A DNA stretch of 64,000 bases, from assembly GCA_016490735.1 (NCBI GenBank), contig JAEMWC010000756.1, forward strand, positions 308,501-372,500, in the 5' to 3' direction. Below are positions 8,800 to 17,735 of the stretch, in pieces. This DNA is from Pachyseris speciosa (Eukaryota; Cnidaria; Anthozoa; Scleractinia; Pachyseridae). Position 1 is the stretch's first letter; each line of letters starts with the position of its first letter. The notes under the pieces were generated by a model. That model was not told where the DNA came from, made no database searches, and saw nothing but the letters and a program-made list of their open reading frames with translations. Position numbers and translations under genes: made by a program.

Positions 8800-9138
8800 A
8801 AATCATATTGTGTAAAACAGAAGAAAGTCACAGAATGTGTACCTGGAAGTGAAAGATATCAAAAGACTAAAAACGGTCGAACTATGATGAAATGCACTTG
8901 TGCTGAGTGTGGCATAACAAAGACAAAATTCGTCAGAGGAAACCAAGCAGGAGGAGCTTCAAGATCAACCATCAGAAGAATTCAAAATAAAGGTCCTTCA
9001 GCTGTTGATAAAGCTGCATATATAATGTCTAATTTTGTGACTCCAGCTCCTAGTTTTGCTGGTTTGGCAAAGATACTTGCAGGTCAGGCAGTCAAGGGTG
9101 TAACAGACAACATTCAGCATTACAGAAGTGGAAAATAA
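8797..9138 (+). CDS. Small Cys-rich protein with DUF5679-like N-terminus
   Basis: 114 codons from the ATG at 8797. The N-terminal about 48 residues resemble DUF5679-like treble-clef or rubredoxin-like proteins found in large DNA viruses (YCVK...TKNGR...C-A-E-C-G). Usually these carry two CxxC pairs. Here the first pair reads CVKQ, so one ligand is missing and zinc binding is doubtful. The C-terminal half is basic and Ala-rich (ASRSTIRRIQNKG, AKILAGQAVKG), possibly a DNA-binding or virion-associated tail. Function unknown. The first 170 bp are tandemly duplicated just downstream. Confidence 0.65.
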   Translation: MKSYCVKQKKVTECVPGSERYQKTKNGRTMMKCTCAECGITKTKFVRGNQAGGASRSTIRRIQNKGPSAVDKAAYIMSNFVTPAPSFAGLAKILAGQAVKGVTDNIQHYRSGK

Positions 9139-9151
9139 AAACCCAAACTTA

Positions 9152-9170
9152 TCTAACCCATTTGTATATG
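9152..9170 (+). promoter_or_regulatory. TCTA...TATATG motif, duplicated copy
   Basis: Duplicate of the motif at 8781-8799, carried along in the tandem duplication of the Cys-rich gene's start. Confidence 0.55.
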
Positions 9171-9323
9171 AAATCATATTGTGTAAAACAGAAGAAAGTC
9201 ACAGAATGTGTACCTGGGAGTGAAAGATATCAAAAGACAAAAAATGGTCGAACTATGATGAAATGCACTTGCGCAGAGTGTGGGATAACAAAGACTAAAT
9301 TTGTCAGGAAACAGGGAAACTGA
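9168..9323 (+). pseudogene. Truncated tandem duplicate of the Cys-rich protein gene
   Basis: 51 codons nearly identical to the first half of the gene at 8797, with only synonymous-type differences visible, followed by RKQGN and a TGA. The break falls right after KTKFVR, where the upstream gene continues into its basic tail. Promoter motif and start are intact, so a short product could be made. This is a recent partial tandem duplication. Confidence 0.7.
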
Positions 9324-9367
9324 ATAGCCCGTCTGAAGGGGCGGGCATACTAGATTCAGCCGCAGAT

Positions 9368-10105
9368 ATGGCACTAACAGGATTCTTGGAACACGGTGTC
9401 CCTTATTTAGCGAAGAAAGGTGTTGAAATGGGGAGATATTATGCTTCAGAAGCAATGAGAAATCCAAAGCTGCAAAAGCAATTGATTGATAAAGGACTTT
9501 CCCTTGCAAAGCCAGTGATTACAAAGGTTGGTAAAGAAGGCTTAATGCAATTGAGCACTGCTATTAGACCCAAACGCTCTGACAAGAAAAAAATGTATAA
9601 AACGGATATTGCTGGAGTTGATTATACACGTGGTGGCTCATTGCTTGGAGACATCATGTATGCAAAACCAGAAGATATACAAAAATGGGTAGCTCAAATC
9701 AATAAAATGGGAGGCGCGATTGATATTCATAAGGTTATTGGCAAGCTTCCTAAACCAAAAGCAGGTTGGACTCCTAGTAAATATAAATACATGGGACCTT
9801 ACAATCCACTCCATGAACAATTGGAATATGATCCAAACACTGGTGAGGTTTTGAAGTGGCATGTCCAACCTTACAACAAAGTGGATGAAATAGCAGCTTA
9901 CCACGATATTTGTTATGATATGGGAAAAGATAAAGGTGATTGTGACAGAACAATGGTAAAATCTCTCGATCAAATACCATATGGTGAAATGCCAAAATGG
10001 GGTCAAACAGCTAGATTCCTAATCAACAAAAAGGAGAAACTAGATTTAGGTGTTCCAAAAAACGGAAAAAGCCGTCGAGTGAAGAAAACTGGCAAGATAA
10101 ATTAG
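9368..10105 (+). CDS. Phospholipase A2-like virion protein (parvovirus VP1u-like)
   Basis: 245 codons. The N-terminal half is a basic amphipathic region (GVPYLAKKGVEMGRYYASEA). The C-terminal half has a PLA2 calcium loop, GPYNPL at 143-148, and the active-site helix HDICYD at 179-184 with the catalytic His179-Asp180 pair. This layout matches the PLA2 domain of parvovirus VP1 unique regions and Polinton/adintovirus homologues, which by family knowledge breaches endosomal membranes during entry. The last 14 codons (10064-10105) overlap the integrase frame. A canonical -1 slippery heptamer lies in phase at 10057-10063, so some ribosomes are predicted to bypass the stop and make a PLA2-integrase fusion. 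No TCTA motif precedes the ATG. Confidence 0.85.
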   Translation: MALTGFLEHGVPYLAKKGVEMGRYYASEAMRNPKLQKQLIDKGLSLAKPVITKVGKEGLMQLSTAIRPKRSDKKKMYKTDIAGVDYTRGGSLLGDIMYAKPEDIQKWVAQINKMGGAIDIHKVIGKLPKPKAGWTPSKYKYMGPYNPLHEQLEYDPNTGEVLKWHVQPYNKVDEIAAYHDICYDMGKDKGDCDRTMVKSLDQIPYGEMPKWGQTARFLINKKEKLDLGVPKNGKSRRVKKTGKIN

Positions 10106-10150
10106 CTGATGAATTACATACACCCATAAAACGCAATTTTACTCGACGGC
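10057..10150 (+). promoter_or_regulatory. Predicted -1 programmed ribosomal frameshift signal
   Basis: Slippery heptamer A AAA AAC occupies 10057-10063 and is in phase with the PLA2 frame (codons CCA AAA AAC). After a 7-nt spacer, GCCGTCGAGT (10071-10080) pairs perfectly with ACTCGACGGC (10141-10150). Allowing G-U, the stem extends to 10071-10084/10137-10150 (14 bp). The -1 frame entered is exactly the integrase frame. All three elements of a classical -1 signal are present with standard spacing. A downstream pseudoknot was not examined. Confidence 0.8.
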
Positions 10151-11022
10151 GTGTGATTGTAAATAAAATTGATGAAATATGGGCTGCTGATCTTGTTGAA
10201 ATGCAAAAATTCAGCAAATGGAATAAAGGTTATAAATATCTTTTGATGGTTATCGATGTTTTCAGTAAATATGGTTGGATTGTTCCTCTGAAGGATAAAA
10301 AGGGTGAAACTGTAACTGAAGCATTTAAATCAATATTTAAGGAAGGCAGAAAACCACAATATTTATGGGTTGATAAAGGTAAAGAGTTTTACAACAAACA
10401 TGTGAAAGACCTATTAGAAAAAAATGGAATACATATGTACTCAACTGAGAATGAAGAGAAGTCATCAGTAGTTGAAAGATGGAATAGGACAATTAAATCC
10501 AAAATGTGGAAACAGTTCACAGTTCAAGGTAATACACAGTATTTAGACATGTTACCAAAATTAGTGAAACAGTATAATAATACAAAACATTCAAGCACAA
10601 AGATGGCACCCACAGAGGCATCAAAGAAAAAGAATGAAGGAACTGTTTACTTTAATCTTTATGGTGATATGGAGCCATTATCAGCTAAACCAAATTTTAA
10701 GGTTGGTGACAAGGTCCGAATATCTAAGTATAAACGGAATGTGTTCGACAGGGGCTATACACCAAATTGGACTGAGGAAGTATTTATAATAGATAAGATT
10801 CAATACACTAATCCAATCACATACAAAATAAAGGATCTTAGAGGTGAAGATATTGAAGGGAGTTTTTATGAACCTGAATTATTAAAAGCCAGACAAGAGG
10901 TATTCAGAATTGATAAAGTCATTCGCAGAGATTACAAGAAGAAACAAGCTTTAGTGAAGTGGAAGGGTTATAGTGACGAATTTAACAGTTGGGTACCATT
11001 TAGGGATTTAAAAGATATATGA
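10063..11022 (+). CDS. Retrovirus-type DDE integrase with C-terminal chromodomain
   Basis: rve-family integrase of the Polinton type. Catalytic residues: D1 in IWAADL (codon 10189-10191), D2 in LWVDKG (10372-10374) and E in SSVVERWNR (10474-10476), with 33 residues between D2 and E. An SH3-like segment follows, then a chromodomain (VIRRDYKKKQALVKWKGY, about 10,900-11,020) that may guide insertion to chromatin. The frame is open from 10015, and residues before D1 (KLADELHTPIKRNFTRRRV) look conserved, yet the first ATG (10201) lies after D1. Normal initiation would therefore give a dead enzyme. Expression by -1 frameshifting from the PLA2 gene explains this; non-AUG initiation (a GTG is at 10153) is the alternative. 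Confidence 0.88.
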   Translation, partial: RKKPSSEENWQDKLADELHTPIKRNFTRRRVIVNKIDEIWAADLVEMQKFSKWNKGYKYLLMVIDVFSKYGWIVPLKDKKGETVTEAFKSIFKEGRKPQYLWVDKGKEFYNKHVKDLLEKNGIHMYSTENEEKSSVVERWNRTIKSKMWKQFTVQGNTQYLDMLPKLVKQYNNTKHSSTKMAPTEASKKKNEGTVYFNLYGDMEPLSAKPNFKVGDKVRISKYKRNVFDRGYTPNWTEEVFIIDKIQYTNPITYKIKDLRGEDIEGSFYEPELLKARQEVFRIDKVIRRDYKKKQALVKWKGYSDEFNSWVPFRDLKDI

Positions 11023-11166
11023 AATTGTTTAAAGAGAAAATTATCTAACGTATATATAACAGAAGATACAGTTGTACATACTGTTATTTGCTTATGGTAG
11101 CCAAAGATATTGTTTCTGGTTATCTCATTGCGGTCAATTAAATGGAATAATTTATATTAATATAGT
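11023..11166 (+). promoter_or_regulatory. Intergenic spacer with TCTA and ATATAGT motifs
   Basis: This spacer holds TCTAACGTATATATAA (TCTA at 11044-11047), which is not followed by an ATG, and AATATAGT directly before the ATG at 11167. AATATAGTA also stands directly before the ATG at 12001. This is a different start context from that of the capsid genes. Confidence 0.35.
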
Positions 11167-11977
11167 ATGACAGAAACTTTCATTTATGAAGAAACCAAAC
11201 TAAATATTATAAAAAAGGATGATGACGTACGGTTCAAAGCCAAGACTGTTGCTGAAATATTAAAGTATAAAAACACTCGCAAAGCTATTCTTGATCATGT
11301 TGATTCTGAAGATAAAGTCACATTAAACAACCTAAAATCTTGGGGTAACGAACCGTTACCCCTAAAAAATAACCATGTGATTTACATAAATGAATCTGGA
11401 CTGTATAGCCTCATTTTGAGATCTGATATGGACAAAGCAAAGGAATTCAAACGATGGGTCACAAAAGAGGTTTTACCATCAATCAGAAAAACTGGACGGT
11501 ATGAATATAACCACAAACATTTCAAAATGTTAACTTTCAATATACAGACAGAGTACGACTTACATAAAAAAAGTGGTCAACTATATAAGAAACCATCATC
11601 CAAAAGCACTATTAAATGCATCACTAGGTGAAAACCAAATAAACAGTGACATGAGATTAAGATCTTATAACATGGGTTATCAAAAAGGTTCACCTGATCT
11701 GATCATTCAAAATCTTCATAAAGTGTATTCAGGATTTTCTATTGAATTTAAAAACCCAAAAGGCAATGGGCAATTATCAGATGATCAAAAAGTAATATTG
11801 CAAGAGTATAGAAACAACAATTTTAAAGTGTTGGTCAGTAATGATTATGATGAAATCCTGAAAGAAATAATTCATTATTTTGATGGTGTAAGGATCAAAT
11901 GTAATAACTGTTCCAGAAAATTTAAGTCATCAGAAACATTAAACAACCATTTAAAACATATTCACAAACTATTATAA
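11167..11977 (+). pseudogene. Bro-N + VRR-NUC nuclease + C2H2 zinc-finger protein, frameshifted
   Basis: Residues 1 to about 115 form a Bro-N domain (baculovirus repeated ORF family; FKAKTVAEILKY, INESGLYSLILRS, WVTKEVLPSIRK). In a second frame (from 11573) comes a VRR-NUC nuclease with motif GSPDL and catalytic-type EFK (SIEFKNPKGNGQLS), then one C2H2 finger (CNNC...HLKHIH). The two parts join at a run of seven A (11564-11574 region), where a one-base length change shifts the frame by +1. That is not the -1 direction of the integrase signal, and the run lacks a proper heptamer phase, so mutation or assembly error is likelier. Role by inference: DNA processing or repair during element replication. 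Confidence 0.75.
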
Positions 11978-12000
11978 AAATATATAGTCATAATATAGTA

Positions 12001-12213
12001 ATGGAAAAAGAATATAGTTATACTGAAATTCTAGGCAGCCAAAAAAGAGGAAGAAAAAAGATTTACAATGCTGAAGAATTAAGAAAGAGAAAAACAAATC
12101 GGATGTTGAATAAAGAATGGTATTGTGACATTTGTAAGACAGGACGAAACTACACACTTGCTGGAAAATGGTGTCACATCAAGACGAACAAACATCAGAG
12201 AAACATGAGTTAA
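12001..12213 (+). CDS. Small basic zinc-finger protein
   Basis: 70 codons. A lysine/arginine-rich N-terminal region (QKRGRKKIYNAEELRKRK) precedes one zinc-finger-like unit CDIC...WCHIKTNKH, of C2H2 type with long spacing. It is probably a DNA-binding protein. The frame is intact, starts in the context AATATAGTAATG, and lies 23 bp after the nuclease gene. No named family recognised. Confidence 0.6.
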   Translation: MEKEYSYTEILGSQKRGRKKIYNAEELRKRKTNRMLNKEWYCDICKTGRNYTLAGKWCHIKTNKHQRNMS

Positions 12214-12324
12214 CAAAAATGAAATGGTTCAAAGGATCCTGTGTTTGGATTACATGAATTGATCATACTTAAACGCGGATGAAAGTCATTTAAACAAAAA
12301 CGACTATAGATTTAATACAAGAAA

Positions 12325-15300
12325 ATGGAAAAATTTATCTCAACCAATAGTAGTATGGATAAGAAAAGTCTAAAGAAACTTAGCAAATCTCAATTAATCA
12401 AATTGCTGTTGAAGCAACAGAAGAAGCCAAAAATAATTGTGGTAGATGATACCAAGCCTGTACAGAGACCAGTGCCAGCGCCTCGCAGGAGTGTAAAACA
12501 AATGGTTCAAGATTATGAAAATAGTATAATTCCTCCACCATTAGAGTTTAGAGACAAACCAACGCCTGCACCAAGAACTAAAAAACAAAAACCGGTTCCA
12601 GCACCAAGAACCAAGATAGAGCCATTAAACAAAGCTCTGAAAGGTTATACTGAGTCTTTTGAAATTGATATAAAAAATGACAAAGACCCGCTAGAGCAAC
12701 TACAAAACACAAGAAAGGCTGTTGCATATCATATTATAAAATTGTTGAATGAAATGAAAGGACTGAAATTTGTTGAAACACTCAAGGTAACATTTACAAA
12801 AATGACAGACGGAGAAATAGTGTATAAGACCGCATATTTCAACAGTCCAGCTCAAACAATTGTGAATAATCTGGGAGTCACTGAATCACTACAAATATCA
12901 AAACAACAAATCTTGAACAAAATAGCTAAATGGGTATCTGAAGGTTCTGGTTGGACAATCGAATCTGTTGATGGTCATTATCTTAATGTGGTAAAATATG
13001 AACCAATCAAAGGTTCTTCATACATTAAACTACCAGCAGAATTACGAAATAGTGCTAAAGGTTTAATTAACTTGAAAAATGAGGATAATGAATGGTTCCG
13101 ATGGTGTCACATCAGACATTTGAATCCACAGGATAAAAACCCACAGAGGATCAAAAAGTTGACAAAGAATTAATCAAAAATTTGGATTATACAGGGTTTG
13201 AATTCCCAGTCACTACCAAACATTACAACAAGATTGAAAAACAAAATGAGATCAACATTAATGTTTTCGGTTATGAAGACAAACAACCATATCCAATATA
13301 CGTTTCAAAAGAAAAGTATGAAGACTGTTTGAATCTTCTTCTTATAACTGAAAATGAAAACAAGCACTATGTACTCATCAAAGATTTCAACAATTTAATG
13401 TACAATCAGACTAAACATAAGGAAAGAAAGCATTTCTGCATGCATTGTCTTCAGTGTTTCAGCTCTGAAAGGATATTAACAGATGAAAAAGGAATTCAAC
13501 AAACCACTGAGAATGACAAAAGATAATGAGGAGGAATTCCAAAAAGCCAAAGAATGCCACATTTGCAATAAAAAATATACTGATAAAGATATTCGAGTTC
13601 GAGATCATTGCCATATCACTGGTAAATACAGAGGCTCTGCCCATCAAGAATGTAACCTTAAACTTAGAGTAAATGCAGAAGAAATAAAAATTCCAGTTAT
13701 ATTCCATAATTTGAGAGGTTATGACAGCCACTTCATTATGCAAGAGATTGGAGCTGTTGTCAAGAAACACACTTACAAAAATAAGAAAGGTGAAGACTGT
13801 CAAATGACAATCAATGCCATTCCCAACAACATGGAAAAGTATATGGCTTTCATTCTTGGTAATCAACTCACATTTATCGATAGTTTCCAATTTATGAGCT
13901 CTGGTTTGGATAGACTAGTCAGTAATCTTCCAAGAGAAGCTTTGAAATATACCTCTCAAGAATTCAAAGGTGAAGAGCTTGATTTAATGTCTCAAAAAGG
14001 TATATACCCTTATGACTACATGGACAGTTTCAACATTCTATGAAGAACTACCAACAAAAGAAGAATTTTACAGTGTATTAAGAGACGAACACATAAGTGA
14101 TGAGGACTACACACATGCCCAGAAGGTGTGGAATACATTCTCTCTCAAAAATATGGGTGAATATCATGATCTTTACCTTAAATCAGACATTCTTCTATTA
14201 GCAGATGTATTTGAAAACTTCACGAAAACATGTCTTGAATACTACAAACTGGACCCATGTCATTATTTCACGTCTCCAGGGCTTTCGTGGGATGCAATGC
14301 TTATGATGACTGATATCAAACTGGAACTGATGACTGACATTGATATGTTCCAATTCATTGAAAAGGGTATGAGAGGTGGAATAAGCTATATTGCTAACCG
14401 TTACGGAAGAGCAAACAATAAATACATGAAAGAATACGATGAGAAGGCGCCCTCGAAGTACATCATGTATCTTGATGCTAATAATTTGTATGGTTGGGCT
14501 ATGAGTCAATATTTACCAACCGGTGGTTTCAAATGGATGACAGAAAAGCAGATCAGCAAGTTAGACCTAGCAAAGTACCAAGAAGATAGCAACAAAGGTT
14601 TGATACTTGAAGTTGATTTAGAATACCCCCAAGAGTTACATGATCTACATAATGACTACCCACTTGGACCGGAAAAGATTAAAGTGATCGAGGACATGCT
14701 ATCAGATTATTGCAAAAACATCGCGAAGAAATACAAGATATCAACTGGTTTGGTACATAAACTGATACCAACATTAAGCAACAAAGAAAAATACGTGCTT
14801 CATTACAGAAACCTTCAACTCTATACAAATCTCGGTTTGAAAATAACTAAAGTCCATCGAGTGTTAGAGTTCAATCAATCCCCTTGGCTCAGGCAATATA
14901 TTGATTACAACACTCAGAAAAGAACTAATGCCAAAAACACATTTGAAAAAGACTTTTTCAAGCTGATGAATAACAGTGTATTTGGAAAAACGATGGAAAA
15001 CCTTAGAAAGCGAGTAGACGTCAGATTAGTCACCGATGAAAAGAAACTATTAAAAATGGCTGCTAAACCGGCATATGTTAGCAGTAAAATATTCAATGAA
15101 AATCTAGTAGCTGTGCATAAGATTAAAGAAACACTTACCCTGAACAGGCCGGCATATGTGGGGATGTGTATTCTAGACCTTAGCAAGACATTGATGTATG
15201 AATTCCACTACCACTACATCAAAGAGAAATATGGAGATGAAGCAAAATTACTATTCACAGACACTGACTCATTAACATACGAAATTGAAACCGAAGACGT

Positions 15301-15737
15301 CTATAGAAATTTCTGGAACGATAAAGATAAATTCGATAACAGCGACTACCCAGAATACTCTCCATATTTCGATAAGACGAATAAAAAAGTAATTGGTAAA
15401 TTCAAAGATGAGGCTGCAGGAGTTCCAATTTGTGAATTCATCGGTCTACGATCGAAAATGTATAGCTATATGAAAGACAACCAAAAAGGAGGAAAGACAG
15501 CCAAAGGAATTTAAAAAAATATTATAAAAAAATAACATCACTCATGAAAATTATAAAAATGTACTATTCAATAACGAACAAATGCATCATACAATGAAAA
15601 CAATCCGAAGCAATAACCATCAACTTGGAAGCTATGAGCTTAATAAAGTGTCATTATCTTGCTTCGATGACAAGCGGTATATTCACGATAATGGTGTGAC
15701 AAGCTATGCATATGGACACTACGCTATTAACAACTAA
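12325..15737 (+). pseudogene. Protein-primed family B DNA polymerase (pPolB), multiply broken
   Basis: The N-terminal region has a Lys-rich start and three PVPAPR/PTPAPR proline motifs. It runs through the conserved YIKLPAELRN segment to a CxxC-type finger (FCMHCLQCF). The frame then jumps near 13,475-13,485 to NKPLRMT...CHICNKKY...RDHCHITG. Relatives carry the 3'-5' exonuclease motif I (D-F-E type) between these blocks, so the exonuclease core is deleted. Later lesions: a frameshift near 14,030-14,043, an in-frame TGA/TAA change near 15,510-15,515, and short frames to TAA at 15735-15737. Polymerase motif A (YLDANNLYG, about 14,468), motif B (LMNNSVFGKTMEN) and motif C (DTDS, about 15,260) persist. 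The element cannot replicate itself with this gene. Confidence 0.9.
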
Positions 15738-16110
15738 AATAACATTTCCTTCATTTCTCAATATATCGGTATTCATTAATTTGAAGAAGATATTTTATGA
15801 CTTCAACTGAAAAGTCTGATAAATCAATTGAAGATTCAACTCAAGACTCAAAGGCATCTTCGGTGTTGTTAATTTAAGGACAACCAACTTTTTATCAAAA
15901 TGCTTGTACTTCTGATAAAAATATCAGAAAATTACAAACGAGATACAATTCTGATTGGTTAGAAAAATCATACGACCGTCTCGTGATGACTCATTTATAT
16001 GACATCATCGACTTCTTGTTTTTCCGAGAATGTCACGCTTGGTGATTCTTCCGAGAAAGTCACGCATTTTTAATAAACTATAGTTTTCATTGAGTGGTAC
16101 CAACAGATGG
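15738..16110 (+). pseudogene. Possible decayed ORF (15797-16045) beyond the polymerase
   Basis: An ATG at 15797 opens 26 Ser/Asp/Lys-rich codons to TAA 15875-15877. The same phase then stays open for 55 more codons (GQPTFYQNACTSDKNIRKL, then WLEKSYDRL) to TGA at 16043-16045. The read-on suggests one gene with a nonsense change, loosely reminiscent of N-termini of hAT-type transposase or zinc-finger proteins, but I cannot assign it. Just inside and after its end are two 17-bp near-identical direct repeats (16022-16038, 16049-16065; TTCCGAGAA[T/A]GTCACGC). Confidence 0.25.
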
Positions 16111-16190
16111 AAGAGTAGTATAGGAGTTGGGTTGGTTTGAGAACACTTTTGAGAAAATGTTCTCGTACCCCCAACTCCTATACTACTCTT
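16111..16190. repeat. 80-bp palindrome, candidate Polinton end or small foldback element
   Basis: Perfect 21-bp arms, AAGAGTAGTATAGGAGTTGG(G) at 16111-16131 and its complement at 16170-16190. Inside is a second palindrome, GAGAACA...TGTTCTC (16139-16145/16158-16164), with TTTT/AAAA extending it. It lies about 370 bp past the last Polinton coding sequence. It may mark the right end of the element, where terminal inverted repeats are expected, or be an unrelated foldback insertion. No flanking target duplication is evident. Confidence 0.55.
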
Positions 16191-17250
16191 GTCATTCAAC
16201 AACAACAACAACAACAATGTACTCCTCTAAGCTCTATTCAATTTATTTCCTCTATTCTCATGTAGATTTCTCTTGCTACAATTTACGCTGGGGTTTCAAA
16301 TAATTCACTGGTTTTTCTGAGTTAAATGTATTACTATCAACAAGATAATTGGCACTTTTATGCTCTCCTCACGAAATTTTGTTAAGTGTAAAAATTGACA
16401 AACATTCAATTTAAGCTTAAATTTAATCTGGAGAGACTGACGTCCACTGTGAAGTTCCTAAAGCCCTTCCATCGAACTCTTTCTATTGCCGGTCATTCTG
16501 CTATTTATGTTTTTTTTTTCATATCAAGACACATGTATTTTATCACTCCCTAATAAGAAAAACTTTATTATTGGTGGTGTGAATTACCCAACAGTGTTTT
16601 AGTTGTTGTTCCATAGGCGAACCTACATGCAAATGATAATTTATTAACTTTGCGGCCGTAAAAGAATGGTACAAAACAAATTTAAAAGAACTTACATTAA
16701 GTTTTCAAAATGTTTGTCCATAGAATAGGAGTACTCTCGCATCCTAACACTGAAACCAACGTGTCTATGATCTTGTACTTATCAGCTGAGCTTCGATGTG
16801 TCTTGCTTCTCATTGAATTGTTCTTGAATACAAACCAGCCAGCTTCCAAGTCTTTATACCGTTGTTTTTGTTGGCTTTCACAAACACGAAAGATAATGTT
16901 CGAAATAGAGGAATAACAGAGGGAACTCGTCAGAACGCTTCGTCTTTATCATTCTTCATGAAGATCATTCCGCGAATCTTTTAAGTGATTCCAGTATCTA
17001 CATCAAAAGGAAAGCTAATAACGTTTCCCTCTCCGCTAATTTACATGAAATTAGAAAGGCTCGGTTGTTTTGTGTTATAAAACTAAAAAGAACTTGAGAT
17101 TACTCATTGTCCGTAATGGCGGCTCAGTCGCGAGAGAATTTCGCGAGAGCCTCGCGAACACGCCTCTTAGTGACTTCCGGTTATTGAATCAGCCAATCAG
17201 ATTTCGTCCAAATTCTGGACGAAGCCACAGACTCCCGTGAGACTTTGTAT
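16191..17250. other. No gene recognised
   Basis: AT-rich intergenic sequence with a short (CAA)n run just after the palindrome. The small open frames here lack any recognisable protein feature. Confidence 0.5.
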
Positions 17251-17735
17251 CAGGCCCAATTGTAGCGAGCGCCGACATAAGAGGACATAAGAGCGATGCT
17301 TCAATTGGGCCTGATCGCAGGTTAATCACAGTTATGAATACTACTTAAGCAGTTTTTCCAGGCTTTATTTTCACTACTGCTTAAGTAGTTAAATATGTGA
17401 CTGATCATCGCAGTTATGAACACTACTTAAGCAGTGGTGAAAATAAAGCCTGAAATATATGATTTTCATATATTCATTCTCATATATTCACCACTCACGT
17501 GTATATTACGAACCAACAAAACGACTAGCTCTCAGATGGCTAGTTAGCTCAGTCGGTAGAGCGCTGCTCCGGTATCGCAGAGGTCGTGGGTTCGAATTCC
17601 GTACAAGCCTGAATTTTTTCAGGCTTTATTTTCACTACTGCTTAAGTAGTGTTCATAACTGCGATGATCAGTCACATATTTAATTATAAATGCGCAGTTC
17701 AAATATATGATTTTCATATATTCATTCTCATATGC
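17251..17735. repeat. SINE/MITE cluster with tRNA-like sequence and inverted repeats
   Basis: A hairpin CAGGCCCAATT...AATTGGGCCTG spans 17251-17313. A block at about 17407-17457 is repeated in inverse orientation at about 17617-17670 (GCAGTTATGAACACTACTTAAGCAG type, holding ACTACTTAAG palindromes). Between them, 17538-17609 is tRNA-like on plus: an A-box-like TTAGCTCAGTCGGTAGAGC, loop CCGGTAT, and a B-box-like GGGTTCGAATTCC. Stems are imperfect, so this is a tRNA-derived SINE head and not a working tRNA gene. A related fragment lies at 33660-33790. Confidence 0.7.

Noticed and set aside
11560..11576. Programmed frameshift in the Bro-N/nuclease gene at the A run
   Set aside because: The required shift is +1, and the run is not in the phase of a -1 heptamer; slippage mutation or assembly error is likelier.
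1..16190. Free-living bacterial or phage contig
   Set aside because: The capsid/ATPase/protease/integrase/pPolB set is Polinton-type, and it continues into DNA with introns, LINEs, Penelope and SINE repeats, which indicates an animal genome.
17538..17609. Functional tRNA-Thr-like gene (loop CCGGTAT)
   Set aside because: Acceptor and T stems have mismatches and position 33 is C, not T; it is embedded in inverted SINE/MITE sequence.
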